From contig JAEZTQ010000112.1 in the NCBI GenBank assembly GCA_023443625.1, positions 1-64,000 of the forward strand: a DNA stretch of 64,000 bases. The letters are read 5' to 3'. The notes under the pieces were generated by a model. It was not told where the DNA came from. It saw nothing but the letters and a program-made list of their open reading frames with translations, and ran no database searches. Position numbers and translations under genes: made by a program. The stretch comes from Bacillota bacterium (GTDB lineage Bacteria > Bacillota_A > Clostridia > Lachnospirales > Lachnospiraceae). Positions 1 to 8,079 of the stretch are shown here, one piece after another. How positions within the stretch are numbered: the first letter of the stretch is position 1; every line of letters begins with the position of its first letter.

Positions 1-333
1 AGCACCTTCCTTTGTAGTTTATTTGGTCTTCGTAAACCTAAATTTACCACAAAAGGGTGCTTTTCATCTACCCTAAATCAAATATGGAATGTATTTCCAT
101 ATACCCTAAACTAATTTTACGCTAACAATACATACCAAACTAGTAAAATAATGCTTATGTAAGAAGTAGCAGATATCCCCAAAGTTGAAATATGTATCTA
201 AGTAGCCGTCAGGATTACAAAGAGTTTCGCTAACGATACTCTCCCGGCGCAAAAGTGTCACATTTATGCGGCATATTTCCATACTTTTGCGTGTGCCTCC
301 TAATTTTTATTATTTTATAGGACATAAAATAAC
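1..333. other. Gene-free stretch with several inverted repeats
   Basis: I find no credible coding sequence here. The arm at 1-6 (AGCACC) pairs with 56-61 and is followed by T residues, so it could be the terminator of a gene left of the window. Positions 221-225 pair with 238-242, with an inner TCG/CGA pair, and this hairpin is closed by GCCG (205-208) against CGGC (245-248). Next to it CGCAAAAGT (248-256) pairs with ACTTTTGCG (283-291). Together they suggest a folded RNA or regulatory element, but I cannot match them to a riboswitch class or decide the strand. Confidence 0.35.
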
Positions 334-359
334 AAAAAGCCTGCCACACATGGCAGGCT
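334..359 (-). terminator. Intrinsic terminator of the MIF-like gene
   Basis: Read on the minus strand this is a perfect 8-bp stem (AGCCTGCC/GGCAGGCT) with a six-base loop followed directly by a T-run. It lies about 40 bases beyond the stop of the tautomerase-like gene. Confidence 0.8.
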
Positions 360-399
360 ACTTCTATATAAAATGAATTAAACTTTAATGTACAAGTCA

Positions 400-744
400 T
401 TAAAAATTATTGCCCTTCCAACCCCAGGTTGAAATTTCTTCATACTTTACATAAATACAATCAGGTTGTACATCAAGTTCCTCCTGTATAATGTCAGTGA
501 TTGCCTGGGTTAGCTTATTGTATGCATCCTTGGAGGCTTTTCCGAATATTTTCACCTCTATGAAAGCCAATGGCTTTGCATTACTTCCATTAAAATACAT
601 TACACTCTCATCCTCAAAGGAAAGCATGAGCCAGCTCTCACTTTTTCCAGGAATTAGCTCGATAGCCTTACCCAGTTTTGATTTAATAGCTTCTCTTTTC
701 TCAGAATTTATAGAAACTGTTGTTTTTGTATTAATGAATGGCAT
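400..744 (-). CDS. Macrophage migration inhibitory factor (MIF)-like tautomerase
   Basis: The 114-residue protein matches the MIF/phenylpyruvate tautomerase fold in length and pattern. The N-terminus is MPFINTKTT, so Pro2 would become the catalytic N-terminal proline once methionine is removed, as known for the tautomerase superfamily. The C-terminal half has the alternating strand pattern and an aromatic-rich end (STWGWKGNNF). A GAAAGGAAG ribosome binding site precedes the ATG. It is transcribed toward the window edge and lies downstream of the BlaR1-like gene, separated by about 107 bases. The substrate is unknown; keto-enol tautomerisation of phenylpyruvate is the usual in vitro activity of the family. 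Confidence 0.8.
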   Translation of the reverse strand: MPFINTKTTVSINSEKREAIKSKLGKAIELIPGKSESWLMLSFEDESVMYFNGSNAKPLAFIEVKIFGKASKDAYNKLTQAITDIIQEELDVQPDCIYVKYEEISTWGWKGNNF

Positions 745-851
745 AGGAATACTTCCTTTCTATTTTTTACTTAATAATATAACAAATATGATTAGATTTT
801 AAAAGCCTTTCCTACCAGACACTTAATAATAATTTTAATTATATTTACAGG

Positions 852-2834
852 TTATTTTTCACTGGAAATAAGCTTCTCCATAGCTTTCTGGCTGATCTCT
901 TTCAGTGTGGTTTTACCCCTTTCATGCTTCACTTGAAAGTAAACTGCGTCTGAAGTTATATTCTCATTTAAATATATATATCCTTCATCGTATACGGCGG
1001 CCACTTTCTTGTTATCATACATCCATAATTTTTGTTTGGTATCATAGGTAAGGCCATACTTCTTATAATTTATTAAAGTTTCTGAATCGGAAGCACCTTC
1101 TTCAACTGTATTTGAATGATTATCCCAACTATTTTCTATATAGTTTTCTACAGCAGAATAATAACTATCTAATACTTCTCCTAAATCAACCAATTCTAAA
1201 GCGACTAAGTTATACTCTTTATCTCTTAGGGTTGTTAATGCTATGGTTCCTCTTTCATCAATGAAGCGACAATATACGTCTTGTTTTGCCTCATCCTTAA
1301 AATATCCCACTATCTCATTCTTATATATCAATGTCCCTTCTTCCGCGTCATAGGATAAACCCATTTTCTCATATTCCGGAAAATATTCTGACTGTGAGAG
1401 TGAATAAGTCATAGCCTTAGCTTCTTCTAAATCTAAAGCCATTTCTGCTGCCCTTGTTTCATAAATTCTACTAGTTGCTATTCGTTCCTCTGTTCTTTGA
1501 TTATATTCATCCTCTGTTGCCAACCTTAGTCCTGTTAGTTTTCCATTTTTATAAATGCATCGAAGGTCAACGCTATCCTTAGCAAATGTTTTTCCCACAT
1601 TTCTGGCTATAAATATACCCACTTGTTCATCATAAAGTTCTCTAACAATCTTATTCTTATAAAGCATCTCATCTTTTCCAAGGTCATAGCTTAATCCAAA
1701 AGGCTCGTAGGGTTTTATAGTCTGAAGGGTGTTTTTTGTCAGTAAAACATTATCTTTCTTTAATTCTTCATAGGAAGTATCCTCATTGTAAGCAACACCA
1801 TTAAATTGGGTATCTTCCAACTTATCCTCATGAGACGTAGCGCTACTATATGGAAGATCATTAGACTTTTTCACAGTCTTTGCAGCAGCAAATACATTGG
1901 CTGATGCAAGAATAAGTAAAACTGAGCAGCCAACCCCTAGGATTGTCATCTTTTTATATTTCATAATTGCTGTTATCCTTTCTTTAATCGCATTTTTACC
2001 AAATCCATTAGATAGCACTGAAATACTTCTTCTCTTTTCTGCCAGTCCAATGAGTGCCAAGGCGTAAATCTGTTTTTCTTCCTCACCCATAATAGATATG
2101 ACCTTCTCATCACAGGACAGCTCCAGGTCACGGTTATATAAAATATACATTACCCATACGAGAGGATTAAACCAGTGTAGGCATACAGCAATAACCGAAA
2201 GGAATTTCCATACAATATCAAAACGCTTAATGTGCACTAACTCATGGATAAGAACACATTCCATCTGAGTCTTATTGGCTATATCCATTGTTTTCGGCAA
2301 TACAATTCTGGGTCTTAAAATTCCATAGGTAATTGGTGTCATAATTCGGTCGGATACCATAATTCCCACATTAGGGTATTTACTGTTCTTCTGCAGACAA
2401 GTCCTGATGCCCACATCGTCTTTTACAGGAAGGGCTTGCTGTAGTATTTTATATTCCCTTATATACATTCCTAAGAACACACAAATAAGTATTAACGCTC
2501 CGGATAACCAAATTATCTGTAAAAGGGGTAAACTCTCATGATTAACATTTGTTGAACCTCCTGATAATACAGTTACTCCAGTTCCCAACACCTTGGGGAG
2601 GTTTATCACATTTTGCTGGGTGGTGATAGGCTCTTTATCTGGCTGGATCATAGCTATCAGCTTTGTAAAACTTAAATACATTGGAATTTGAAATGGTAAT
2701 AGTAGACGCAGCATCGTAATGTCCCACAATATTACAAAGATTTTTTTACTTAGTTTATTGATTGCCACAAATCGTAATACTATAATCAATAAGATTAAAA
2801 TTCCAGCAGAGAGACTCATTTGATAAATGTTCAC
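852..2834 (-). CDS. BlaR1-like M56 membrane metallopeptidase with a repeat-type sensor region
   Basis: The N-terminal half is an M56 (BlaR1/MecR1) peptidase: several membrane segments, a zinc motif HELVH around residue 200, and a further membrane segment near residue 310 (ILGVGCSVLLILASANVFAA). In family members the peptidase relays a signal that removes the BlaI-type repressor encoded upstream. The C-terminal 280 or so residues are not a penicillin-binding domain. They contain three related units starting near residues 376, 488 and 590, each with a YxxxGLSYD-like opening, a LxYKNxIV-like strand and a later basic turn. The preferred start is GTG at 2834, behind GAGGTGGG; GTG 2843 and ATG 2819 are alternatives. 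It follows the blaI-type gene by about ten bases. Confidence 0.8.
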   Translation of the reverse strand: MNIYQMSLSAGILILLIIVLRFVAINKLSKKIFVILWDITMLRLLLPFQIPMYLSFTKLIAMIQPDKEPITTQQNVINLPKVLGTGVTVLSGGSTNVNHESLPLLQIIWLSGALILICVFLGMYIREYKILQQALPVKDDVGIRTCLQKNSKYPNVGIMVSDRIMTPITYGILRPRIVLPKTMDIANKTQMECVLIHELVHIKRFDIVWKFLSVIAVCLHWFNPLVWVMYILYNRDLELSCDEKVISIMGEEEKQIYALALIGLAEKRRSISVLSNGFGKNAIKERITAIMKYKKMTILGVGCSVLLILASANVFAAAKTVKKSNDLPYSSATSHEDKLEDTQFNGVAYNEDTSYEELKKDNVLLTKNTLQTIKPYEPFGLSYDLGKDEMLYKNKIVRELYDEQVGIFIARNVGKTFAKDSVDLRCIYKNGKLTGLRLATEDEYNQRTEERIATSRIYETRAAEMALDLEEAKAMTYSLSQSEYFPEYEKMGLSYDAEEGTLIYKNEIVGYFKDEAKQDVYCRFIDERGTIALTTLRDKEYNLVALELVDLGEVLDSYYSAVENYIENSWDNHSNTVEEGASDSETLINYKKYGLTYDTKQKLWMYDNKKVAAVYDEGYIYLNENITSDAVYFQVKHERGKTTLKEISQKAMEKLISSEK

Positions 2835-2844
2835 TGATCCCACC

Positions 2845-3204
2845 TCATTTCAATTTGTTGACTAATTGTTGCAATTTCTCAACTTCATCAGAGGTAAGAT
2901 TGTTTTCATTGAGAAAGGCTGCAAAAAAATTTAGTTTTGAACCATCAAACATCTTATCAATTAGTTCTGCCGTCTCATAGTTCTGAGTCTTTTCTCTGCT
3001 AATGATCGCCTTGCATAAAAAGCCTGGTTCATTTCTTTCTATTGCTCCCTTTTCAATACATTTTTTAATAACTGTATAAGTGGTATTCCTGTTCCAACCG
3101 ATCTCATCCTTAAGCAGCTTGGCAATCTGCCCTGCCGATAAATCACCGTTTTTCCATAATACCTCCATAACCTTTAGCTCTGAATCATATAATTTTGTAT
3201 CCAT
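2845..3204 (-). CDS. BlaI/MecI/CopY-family transcriptional repressor
   Basis: The 119-residue protein has the family's winged-helix N-terminus (LYDSELKVMEVLWKNGDLSAG, then GWNRNTTYTVIKKCIEKGAI) and a short C-terminal dimerisation helix. Family members bind dyad operators as dimers and are inactivated by cleavage when the BlaR1-type partner is triggered. An AAGGAGGT ribosome binding site precedes ATG. Three evenly spaced palindromes lie directly upstream, consistent with autoregulation. No beta-lactamase or other resistance gene is adjacent, so the regulated function is open. Confidence 0.9.
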   Translation of the reverse strand: MDTKLYDSELKVMEVLWKNGDLSAGQIAKLLKDEIGWNRNTTYTVIKKCIEKGAIERNEPGFLCKAIISREKTQNYETAELIDKMFDGSKLNFFAAFLNENNLTSDEVEKLQQLVNKLK

Positions 3205-3227
3205 AAAACTACCTCCTTGGGTATTAT

Positions 3228-3301
3228 GACTATTGCAGTAGTCGTTTACATGTTTATACTATCACAATAGTCATTTTGAGTCAATGACTATTTTAGTAGT
3301 C
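3228..3301 (-). promoter_or_regulatory. Three BlaI-type operator palindromes upstream of the repressor gene
   Basis: GACTATTGCAGTAGTC (3228-3243), ACTATCACAATAGT (3258-3271) and GACTATTTTAGTAGTC (3286-3301) are dyads with TACTA/TAGTA-type half-sites, as expected for BlaI-family operators. Their centres are 29 bp apart in both intervals, close to three helical turns. This suggests cooperative repressor binding on one DNA face, controlling the blaI-blaR-like pair. Confidence 0.7.
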
Positions 3302-3329
3302 ATCCATATTTATATATAGGGTAATTAAC

Positions 3330-3359
3330 AATAGCCTGTTGCTTCTGCAACAGGCTATT
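3330..3359 (-). terminator. Perfect 13-bp hairpin downstream of the dehydrogenase gene
   Basis: Arms 3330-3342 and 3347-3359 are perfectly complementary around a TTCT loop. The hairpin sits just past the stop of the dehydrogenase at 3376. The T-run on the minus strand is weak, so termination is plausible but not certain. Confidence 0.55.
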
Positions 3360-3375
3360 TATTCATTTTCAAATA

Positions 3376-4401
3376 TTATATCCATGGATTAATGATATAT
3401 TTCCCTTTCTTTCTAAGTTCTGCATTGGATAGAATTTCTGGTAAACGCTCCAGTGATTCTACACTATATATCATAGAATGTACATCTACTTTTTTAGAGT
3501 TTATCAAATTGATTGCCCTTCCCAGGGTATAAGGATTAATAAAGGATGCTTTTAAAACAATTTCTTTTTGAAATAATTCAAAAGGTTTAATTGCTACGAT
3601 ATCATCTGGTTTTGTTAATCCAAACATCATTACTGTGGAGTTCTTTCCTGCAATTTCAATCCCTTGGCTTATAGTAGAAGGAAGTCCCACACACTCAATG
3701 ACTGCATCTATCTGAAAGATACCTTCTTTTTCTAAAACTTCTTTTACATTCTGGTTGATTGGATCAATACATAAATCTGCACCCAAGGAAGCCCCTAACT
3801 TACATTTTTCTGCTACTGGCTCCAGTAGTATTATTTTATGGGCACCTTTTAGTTTACAAAGTTCAATCATAAGTAAACCAATCATACCTCCACCAATGAC
3901 TACTGCGGTACTTCCTGGCTTTATCTCCGTTAAATCAATTCCATGGAGGCAACATGCAAGAGGCTCTGCCATTGCACCCATTTCAAAGGTTATATCATCT
4001 GCTAATTTATACACTTGTTTTACAGGAACAGCACAATACTCTGCAAAACCGCCATTTGTTGTTGTTCCAATACCAATTATTTCTGTACAAAAATGTCCGA
4101 CTCCACTTTTACAATAATAGCACTCTCCGCATAATACATTGGGATCTACACAGACTCTATCCCCAACTTGAATATCTTTTACCTTACTTCCCTTTTCTAC
4201 AACTATTCCTGCAAATTCATGACCTAGAATCGTAGGGGGTGTAGTGGCAGCAGCACCCTTATCTCCTTCGTAAATATGTACATCAGTTCCACAGATTCCA
4301 CAAGCCATTACCTTAATTAGTACCTCTTTATCCTTTATCTGAGGCACTTGATATTCTTCAATTCGTATATCATTCTTTCCATAAAATACAGCACTTTTCA
4401 T
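3376..4401 (-). CDS. Zinc-dependent sugar-alcohol/alcohol dehydrogenase
   Basis: A 341-residue medium-chain dehydrogenase of the sorbitol/threonine dehydrogenase type. The catalytic zinc site is seen as CGICGTD followed by GHEFAG, the structural zinc site as four cysteines in CGECYYCKSGVGHFC, and the NAD(P)-binding turn as VIGGGMIG. The start at 4401 is chosen because GGGAGG lies seven bases upstream; longer reading would put this site inside the gene. It is separated from the kinase gene upstream by a hairpin. With the neighbours it probably oxidises a polyol to a ketose. The exact substrate cannot be read from the sequence. Confidence 0.85.
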   Translation of the reverse strand: MKSAVFYGKNDIRIEEYQVPQIKDKEVLIKVMACGICGTDVHIYEGDKGAAATTPPTILGHEFAGIVVEKGSKVKDIQVGDRVCVDPNVLCGECYYCKSGVGHFCTEIIGIGTTTNGGFAEYCAVPVKQVYKLADDITFEMGAMAEPLACCLHGIDLTEIKPGSTAVVIGGGMIGLLMIELCKLKGAHKIILLEPVAEKCKLGASLGADLCIDPINQNVKEVLEKEGIFQIDAVIECVGLPSTISQGIEIAGKNSTVMMFGLTKPDDIVAIKPFELFQKEIVLKASFINPYTLGRAINLINSKKVDVHSMIYSVESLERLPEILSNAELRKKGKYIINPWI

Positions 4402-4504
4402 TAACATGCCTCCCATTATATTCTTGATAAATTATTCTCTTATCACTTTTTTTATACGCTCTCGTAAAATTATATCACGTCATCCATTGCATAATATAGT
4501 AAAG

Positions 4505-4526
4505 GGCATGATTTTGGAATCATGCC
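4505..4526 (-). terminator. Hairpin between kinase and dehydrogenase genes
   Basis: GGCATGATT and AATCATGCC form a perfect 9-bp stem with a four-base loop, followed on the minus strand by CTTTACTATATTA. It lies downstream of the PfkB kinase and probably attenuates transcription into the dehydrogenase. Confidence 0.5.
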
Positions 4527-4597
4527 ACAATACTTAACATAATAAATTTTACATCTCAAACTACTATCCAACCTATCAAAAAAGCAGCAGATTATTC

Positions 4598-5566
4598 TTA
4601 ACTCAGCACCGGATTTTGATATAACCTGGCTTTTACTTCATCCTTGGATGGCATGGATGGGATTGCTCCTCTTTTTTCAACACATAAGCTTGCAACAGCA
4701 TTTGCATATAAGGTATATTCTCTTGCTTGATCTAGCGTTACTTCATGGAGCGCTTTCTTACCCTCTATGAACTGATATAAAAATCCGCCCCAGAAGGAAT
4801 CACCTGCACCGGTGGTATCTACCACATTGCTTTGAAAGCCCGTTACCATGGCGCCTCCTGATTTGGTACAAACATAAGCCCCTTTTGCACCTAGGGTTAC
4901 TACAACAATCGTAACACCCTGGTTAACCAAATAGGTCGCAGCCTGTTCTGGAGCTTTATATGGCGTAAGTAAATCCGTCTCTTCATCAGAAATCTTCATT
5001 ACATCTGCAAAGGGGATAATCATACGCATAAAGTGACAAGCATTCTCTTTATTATCCCATAATAGAGCTCTATAATTTGGATCATAGGAAATTATGCAAC
5101 CCTGTTCTTTAGCATATTCCAAAGCAAATAAGGTTGTACCCCTGCTAGGTTCGCAGCATAAGGATAAGGAACCCACATGAAATATTTTAGACTCTTTGAT
5201 TAAATTAAGGTCTAGTTCTTCTTTTTTTAACATGGTATCTGCACCCGGTTTTCGAGAGAAAGAAAATTCTCGTTCTCCCAAAGGATTAAGTGATACAAAT
5301 GCCAGAGTGGTATATACCTTATCATCCAGGATAAGACCACGGGATTGTATTCCTTCCTGTTCGATGGTTTTTTTAAGAAAATAACCATGAGTATCATTTC
5401 CTACTTTTCCTAAGAATGCTGTTTTTGCTCCCAATTTACTCATAACTGTAAGTACATTGGCAGGAGCCCCTCCAGGATTTTGTTCATATAATACCATTCC
5501 ACTTTCTGAATATCCTGCGGGTGTAAAGTCTATTAACAATTCACCCAACGATGTAATATCAAACAT
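4598..5566 (-). CDS. PfkB-family carbohydrate kinase, probable fructokinase
   Basis: The 322-residue protein starts MFDITSLGELLIDFTP, as ScrK-like fructokinases do. It shows the N-terminal PfkB signature (NPGGAPANVL, then GKVGNDTHG) and the C-terminal signature with the catalytic Asp (DTTGAGDSFWGGFL, around residue 250). It would phosphorylate a ketose with ATP in the cytoplasm. The context of two polyol-type dehydrogenases and a sugar ABC importer fits import, oxidation to fructose or a related ketose, and phosphorylation. AGGAGG precedes ATG by five bases. Other PfkB substrates such as keto-deoxy acids are less likely but not excluded. Confidence 0.85.
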   Translation of the reverse strand: MFDITSLGELLIDFTPAGYSESGMVLYEQNPGGAPANVLTVMSKLGAKTAFLGKVGNDTHGYFLKKTIEQEGIQSRGLILDDKVYTTLAFVSLNPLGEREFSFSRKPGADTMLKKEELDLNLIKESKIFHVGSLSLCCEPSRGTTLFALEYAKEQGCIISYDPNYRALLWDNKENACHFMRMIIPFADVMKISDEETDLLTPYKAPEQAATYLVNQGVTIVVVTLGAKGAYVCTKSGGAMVTGFQSNVVDTTGAGDSFWGGFLYQFIEGKKALHEVTLDQAREYTLYANAVASLCVEKRGAIPSMPSKDEVKARLYQNPVLS

Positions 5567-5628
5567 AATGACCTCCTGTATTATTCTAACAGTCTAAACT
5601 CAGTCTATTTACTAGGGAAGCTTAGTCC

Positions 5629-6654
5629 TTATTCTTGCACACGGATAATCACTTTCATCGTTGTTTCTCTATTTGCATCAATATAATCATAGGCTTTTTG
5701 GTACTCTTTGAAAGGAAATCGCTGTGTAATCAGAGGTTCTAATATCACTCTTCCTTCTTCTACAAGACGTATAGCCTCCAAATAATGCTCATTACGATAC
5801 ATCATGGATGTGTTTAATACTAGCTCATGATCATTAAGTACTGCTAAATCTACTTTTGCTAAATCAGCAAATACTGCTACCAGTACAATCATGCTGCCTT
5901 TTCTTGCATATTTAATTGCTTGTCCTATTGTAATATCGTTACCTGCACAGTCATAAATCACATCCGCTTTATCAGGTCCAAAGCATTCCACAAGTATATC
6001 ACCAAAATCTTTGTGGCGTGTATTTAAGCAGTAATCCACTCCACATTCCTTAGCTTTTTTTAAACGAATCTCGCTTACATCGGTAACAAGTACACTCTTT
6101 GCACCCATGCCTTTAGCTGCTTGAGCAACGAGGATCCCAATTGGCCCTGCACCTATTACTGCAATCTTTTTCCCCTGGATATCCCCTGCTTTATGAATTG
6201 CATGTACAGCCACCGCTAAAGGTTCAATCATTGCTCCCTCGTCAAAGCTCATATTCTCCGGTAATGCTGTTACTTTATGCGCATCCACTGCATAGAAATG
6301 AGATGCAGTTCCTGTAGTTTGAAAACCCATTACCTTTAGTTCTTCACATAGATTATATTGACCATGACGGCAGGGATAGCATTCTCCACAAACAACTTGA
6401 GGCTGTATGGTAACCTTTTGTCCTATGGAAAACCCTTTCAGATCCTCAGCAATTTCAACAATTTCACCTGAAACCTCATGCCCTTGTGTAATTGGATATG
6501 AAGTAAAAGGATGTTGACCATGATACACATGAATATCAGAGCCACAGATACCGATACTCATGATTTTAATTAAGACCTCTCCCGATTTTATAACTGGTTT
6601 CTCTACTTCTTGAAATTCAATATGTTTAGGTGATGTTAAAACTTGCTGTATCAT
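5629..6654 (-). CDS. Zinc-dependent dehydrogenase of the polyol/galactonate type
   Basis: A second 341-residue medium-chain dehydrogenase: CGICGSD and GHEVSG for catalytic zinc, CGECYPCRHGQYNLC for structural zinc, and VIGAGPIG for cofactor binding. It is only moderately similar to the dehydrogenase at 3376-4401, so the two may act on different substrates or in consecutive steps. The start at 6654 is favoured because AAAGG lies nine bases upstream; an upstream ATG would touch that site. It lies 45 bases after the FAD oxidoreductase gene and 62 bases before the kinase, so it is probably in the same transcript. Confidence 0.83.
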   Translation of the reverse strand: MIQQVLTSPKHIEFQEVEKPVIKSGEVLIKIMSIGICGSDIHVYHGQHPFTSYPITQGHEVSGEIVEIAEDLKGFSIGQKVTIQPQVVCGECYPCRHGQYNLCEELKVMGFQTTGTASHFYAVDAHKVTALPENMSFDEGAMIEPLAVAVHAIHKAGDIQGKKIAVIGAGPIGILVAQAAKGMGAKSVLVTDVSEIRLKKAKECGVDYCLNTRHKDFGDILVECFGPDKADVIYDCAGNDITIGQAIKYARKGSMIVLVAVFADLAKVDLAVLNDHELVLNTSMMYRNEHYLEAIRLVEEGRVILEPLITQRFPFKEYQKAYDYIDANRETTMKVIIRVQE

Positions 6655-6699
6655 ACCAACCATCCTTTCACTTATATGTAAATTTTGTAATTCCTAAAT

Positions 6700-8067
6700 T
6701 TATTCGTATCCTAAAATAGCTCCTTGAGTACGAAGAATTTCACGTACTTTCGCAACATCCACCTCACAGGGTTCGATATTTTCATCTATACAAATCTTTG
6801 CAGCTACACCAACTGCTTCACTCATAGCAATGATAGGTCCCATTACACGAACTGCTGCAAAGGCGGTATCATCAGCAGAAATAATTCTACCTGATAAAAA
6901 CAATCCTTTGATATTAGCAGGAACCATACAACCATATGGTAAGCCAAAGGCTTTTTCTAGTAGAAATAAATCAATGTGATCACTGTTACCACTGTGAATA
7001 TCCACGTTATATCCACATAGACCAATGGTTCTTTCATCAATTACATAATTTAAAGCATCATCCTTGGTAACTGTATCAATTCCCTTGAAATGTCTGCTTT
7101 CACGAATACCTAAGGTAGGAGAGATACGAGAGAGAACTGCATTATTAAAGCCAGGTATGTATTTCTTAATGAAGTTCATTAGGGTACGTACTTGACGGTA
7201 TCCTTCAACAACACCATTTGATAATTGTAATGGATCAGATGTATCAATGTTTACAATTCTAGAAGTATTAATTGCTAAAGTATTCTTATCCGCTGTTTTA
7301 ATATAGATAAACTGATTTCTTGGAATATCAAATTCTCCCTTGGCTCTTGCTTCTTCAATTAATTTATTTAGTCCAATCAAGCAATGGCCTTCTGTATTTC
7401 TAAAGAAGTCTAAATCATAATCTTTGGCATATTCTTCTTTTATACCTACCGCATCAGGATATTGCTCAACATAATCAAAGAACTCATCCAAATCAAAATT
7501 ACTAACAGAGAACACTAATGTGGATGGTTGATTAACACCTGTTAGTGCATTACCAATACGGAATTCCTCGCCTGCCATGTATGCAAGGTCACCATCACCA
7601 GTTCCGTCTACGAAGATTTTACCTTTGATTCTGATTTTGGTACTCTTGCTATATACTGTAACTTCTTTTACCTTTTGATTTTCTACAAATACATCATATA
7701 AATCGCAGTTAAATAGAACTTGAACCCCTGCCTCATCACACATCTCTACTGCCACCAGTGCAAAAGCATCTGGAAGAATAGGTGACATACTATTATGAAC
7801 TGGACAACGATAATGTCCAATGGAAGCACCTATTTTTTCTAAACGATCATGGTACTCTTGTGCAATACCGCCTAAAACTTTATTCCCTTGACGATCTAAA
7901 TACCCTAAAATTGTTAGACCTGAAGCCGCTGCTCCACCTAGTGTTGAACTTCTCTCCACTAAAATTACCTTACATCCTTGTCTTGCTGCTGATATGGCTG
8001 CTGTGAGCCCTCCAGGCCCAGCTCCAACAACTACAACATCTGCTTCCATTTGAACTATTTTGTGCAT
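6700..8067 (-). CDS. FAD-dependent oxidoreductase (FAD_oxidored type)
   Basis: The 455-residue protein begins with an FAD-binding Rossmann motif (VVVVGAGPGGLTAA, residues about 10-23) and contains VDGTGDGDLAYMAG near residue 150 and a C-terminal nucleotide-binding segment (GLFLSGRIISADDTAFAAVRVMG). This is the family of FAD oxidoreductases often found in carbohydrate operons of Gram-positive bacteria; its reaction is generally unassigned. AAAGGAGA precedes ATG. It directly follows the second ABC permease (12 bases), so it probably acts on the imported sugar or polyol or a product of it. The substrate is unknown. Confidence 0.8.
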   Translation of the reverse strand: MHKIVQMEADVVVVGAGPGGLTAAISAARQGCKVILVERSSTLGGAAASGLTILGYLDRQGNKVLGGIAQEYHDRLEKIGASIGHYRCPVHNSMSPILPDAFALVAVEMCDEAGVQVLFNCDLYDVFVENQKVKEVTVYSKSTKIRIKGKIFVDGTGDGDLAYMAGEEFRIGNALTGVNQPSTLVFSVSNFDLDEFFDYVEQYPDAVGIKEEYAKDYDLDFFRNTEGHCLIGLNKLIEEARAKGEFDIPRNQFIYIKTADKNTLAINTSRIVNIDTSDPLQLSNGVVEGYRQVRTLMNFIKKYIPGFNNAVLSRISPTLGIRESRHFKGIDTVTKDDALNYVIDERTIGLCGYNVDIHSGNSDHIDLFLLEKAFGLPYGCMVPANIKGLFLSGRIISADDTAFAAVRVMGPIIAMSEAVGVAAKICIDENIEPCEVDVAKVREILRTQGAILGYE

Positions 8068-8079
8068 ATTCTTTCTCCT

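Noticed and set aside
197..300. c-di-GMP or c-di-AMP riboswitch at the left end
   Set aside because: The required conserved loops (GNRA-type receptor or the AACCTCG-like block) are not present; only general hairpins remain.
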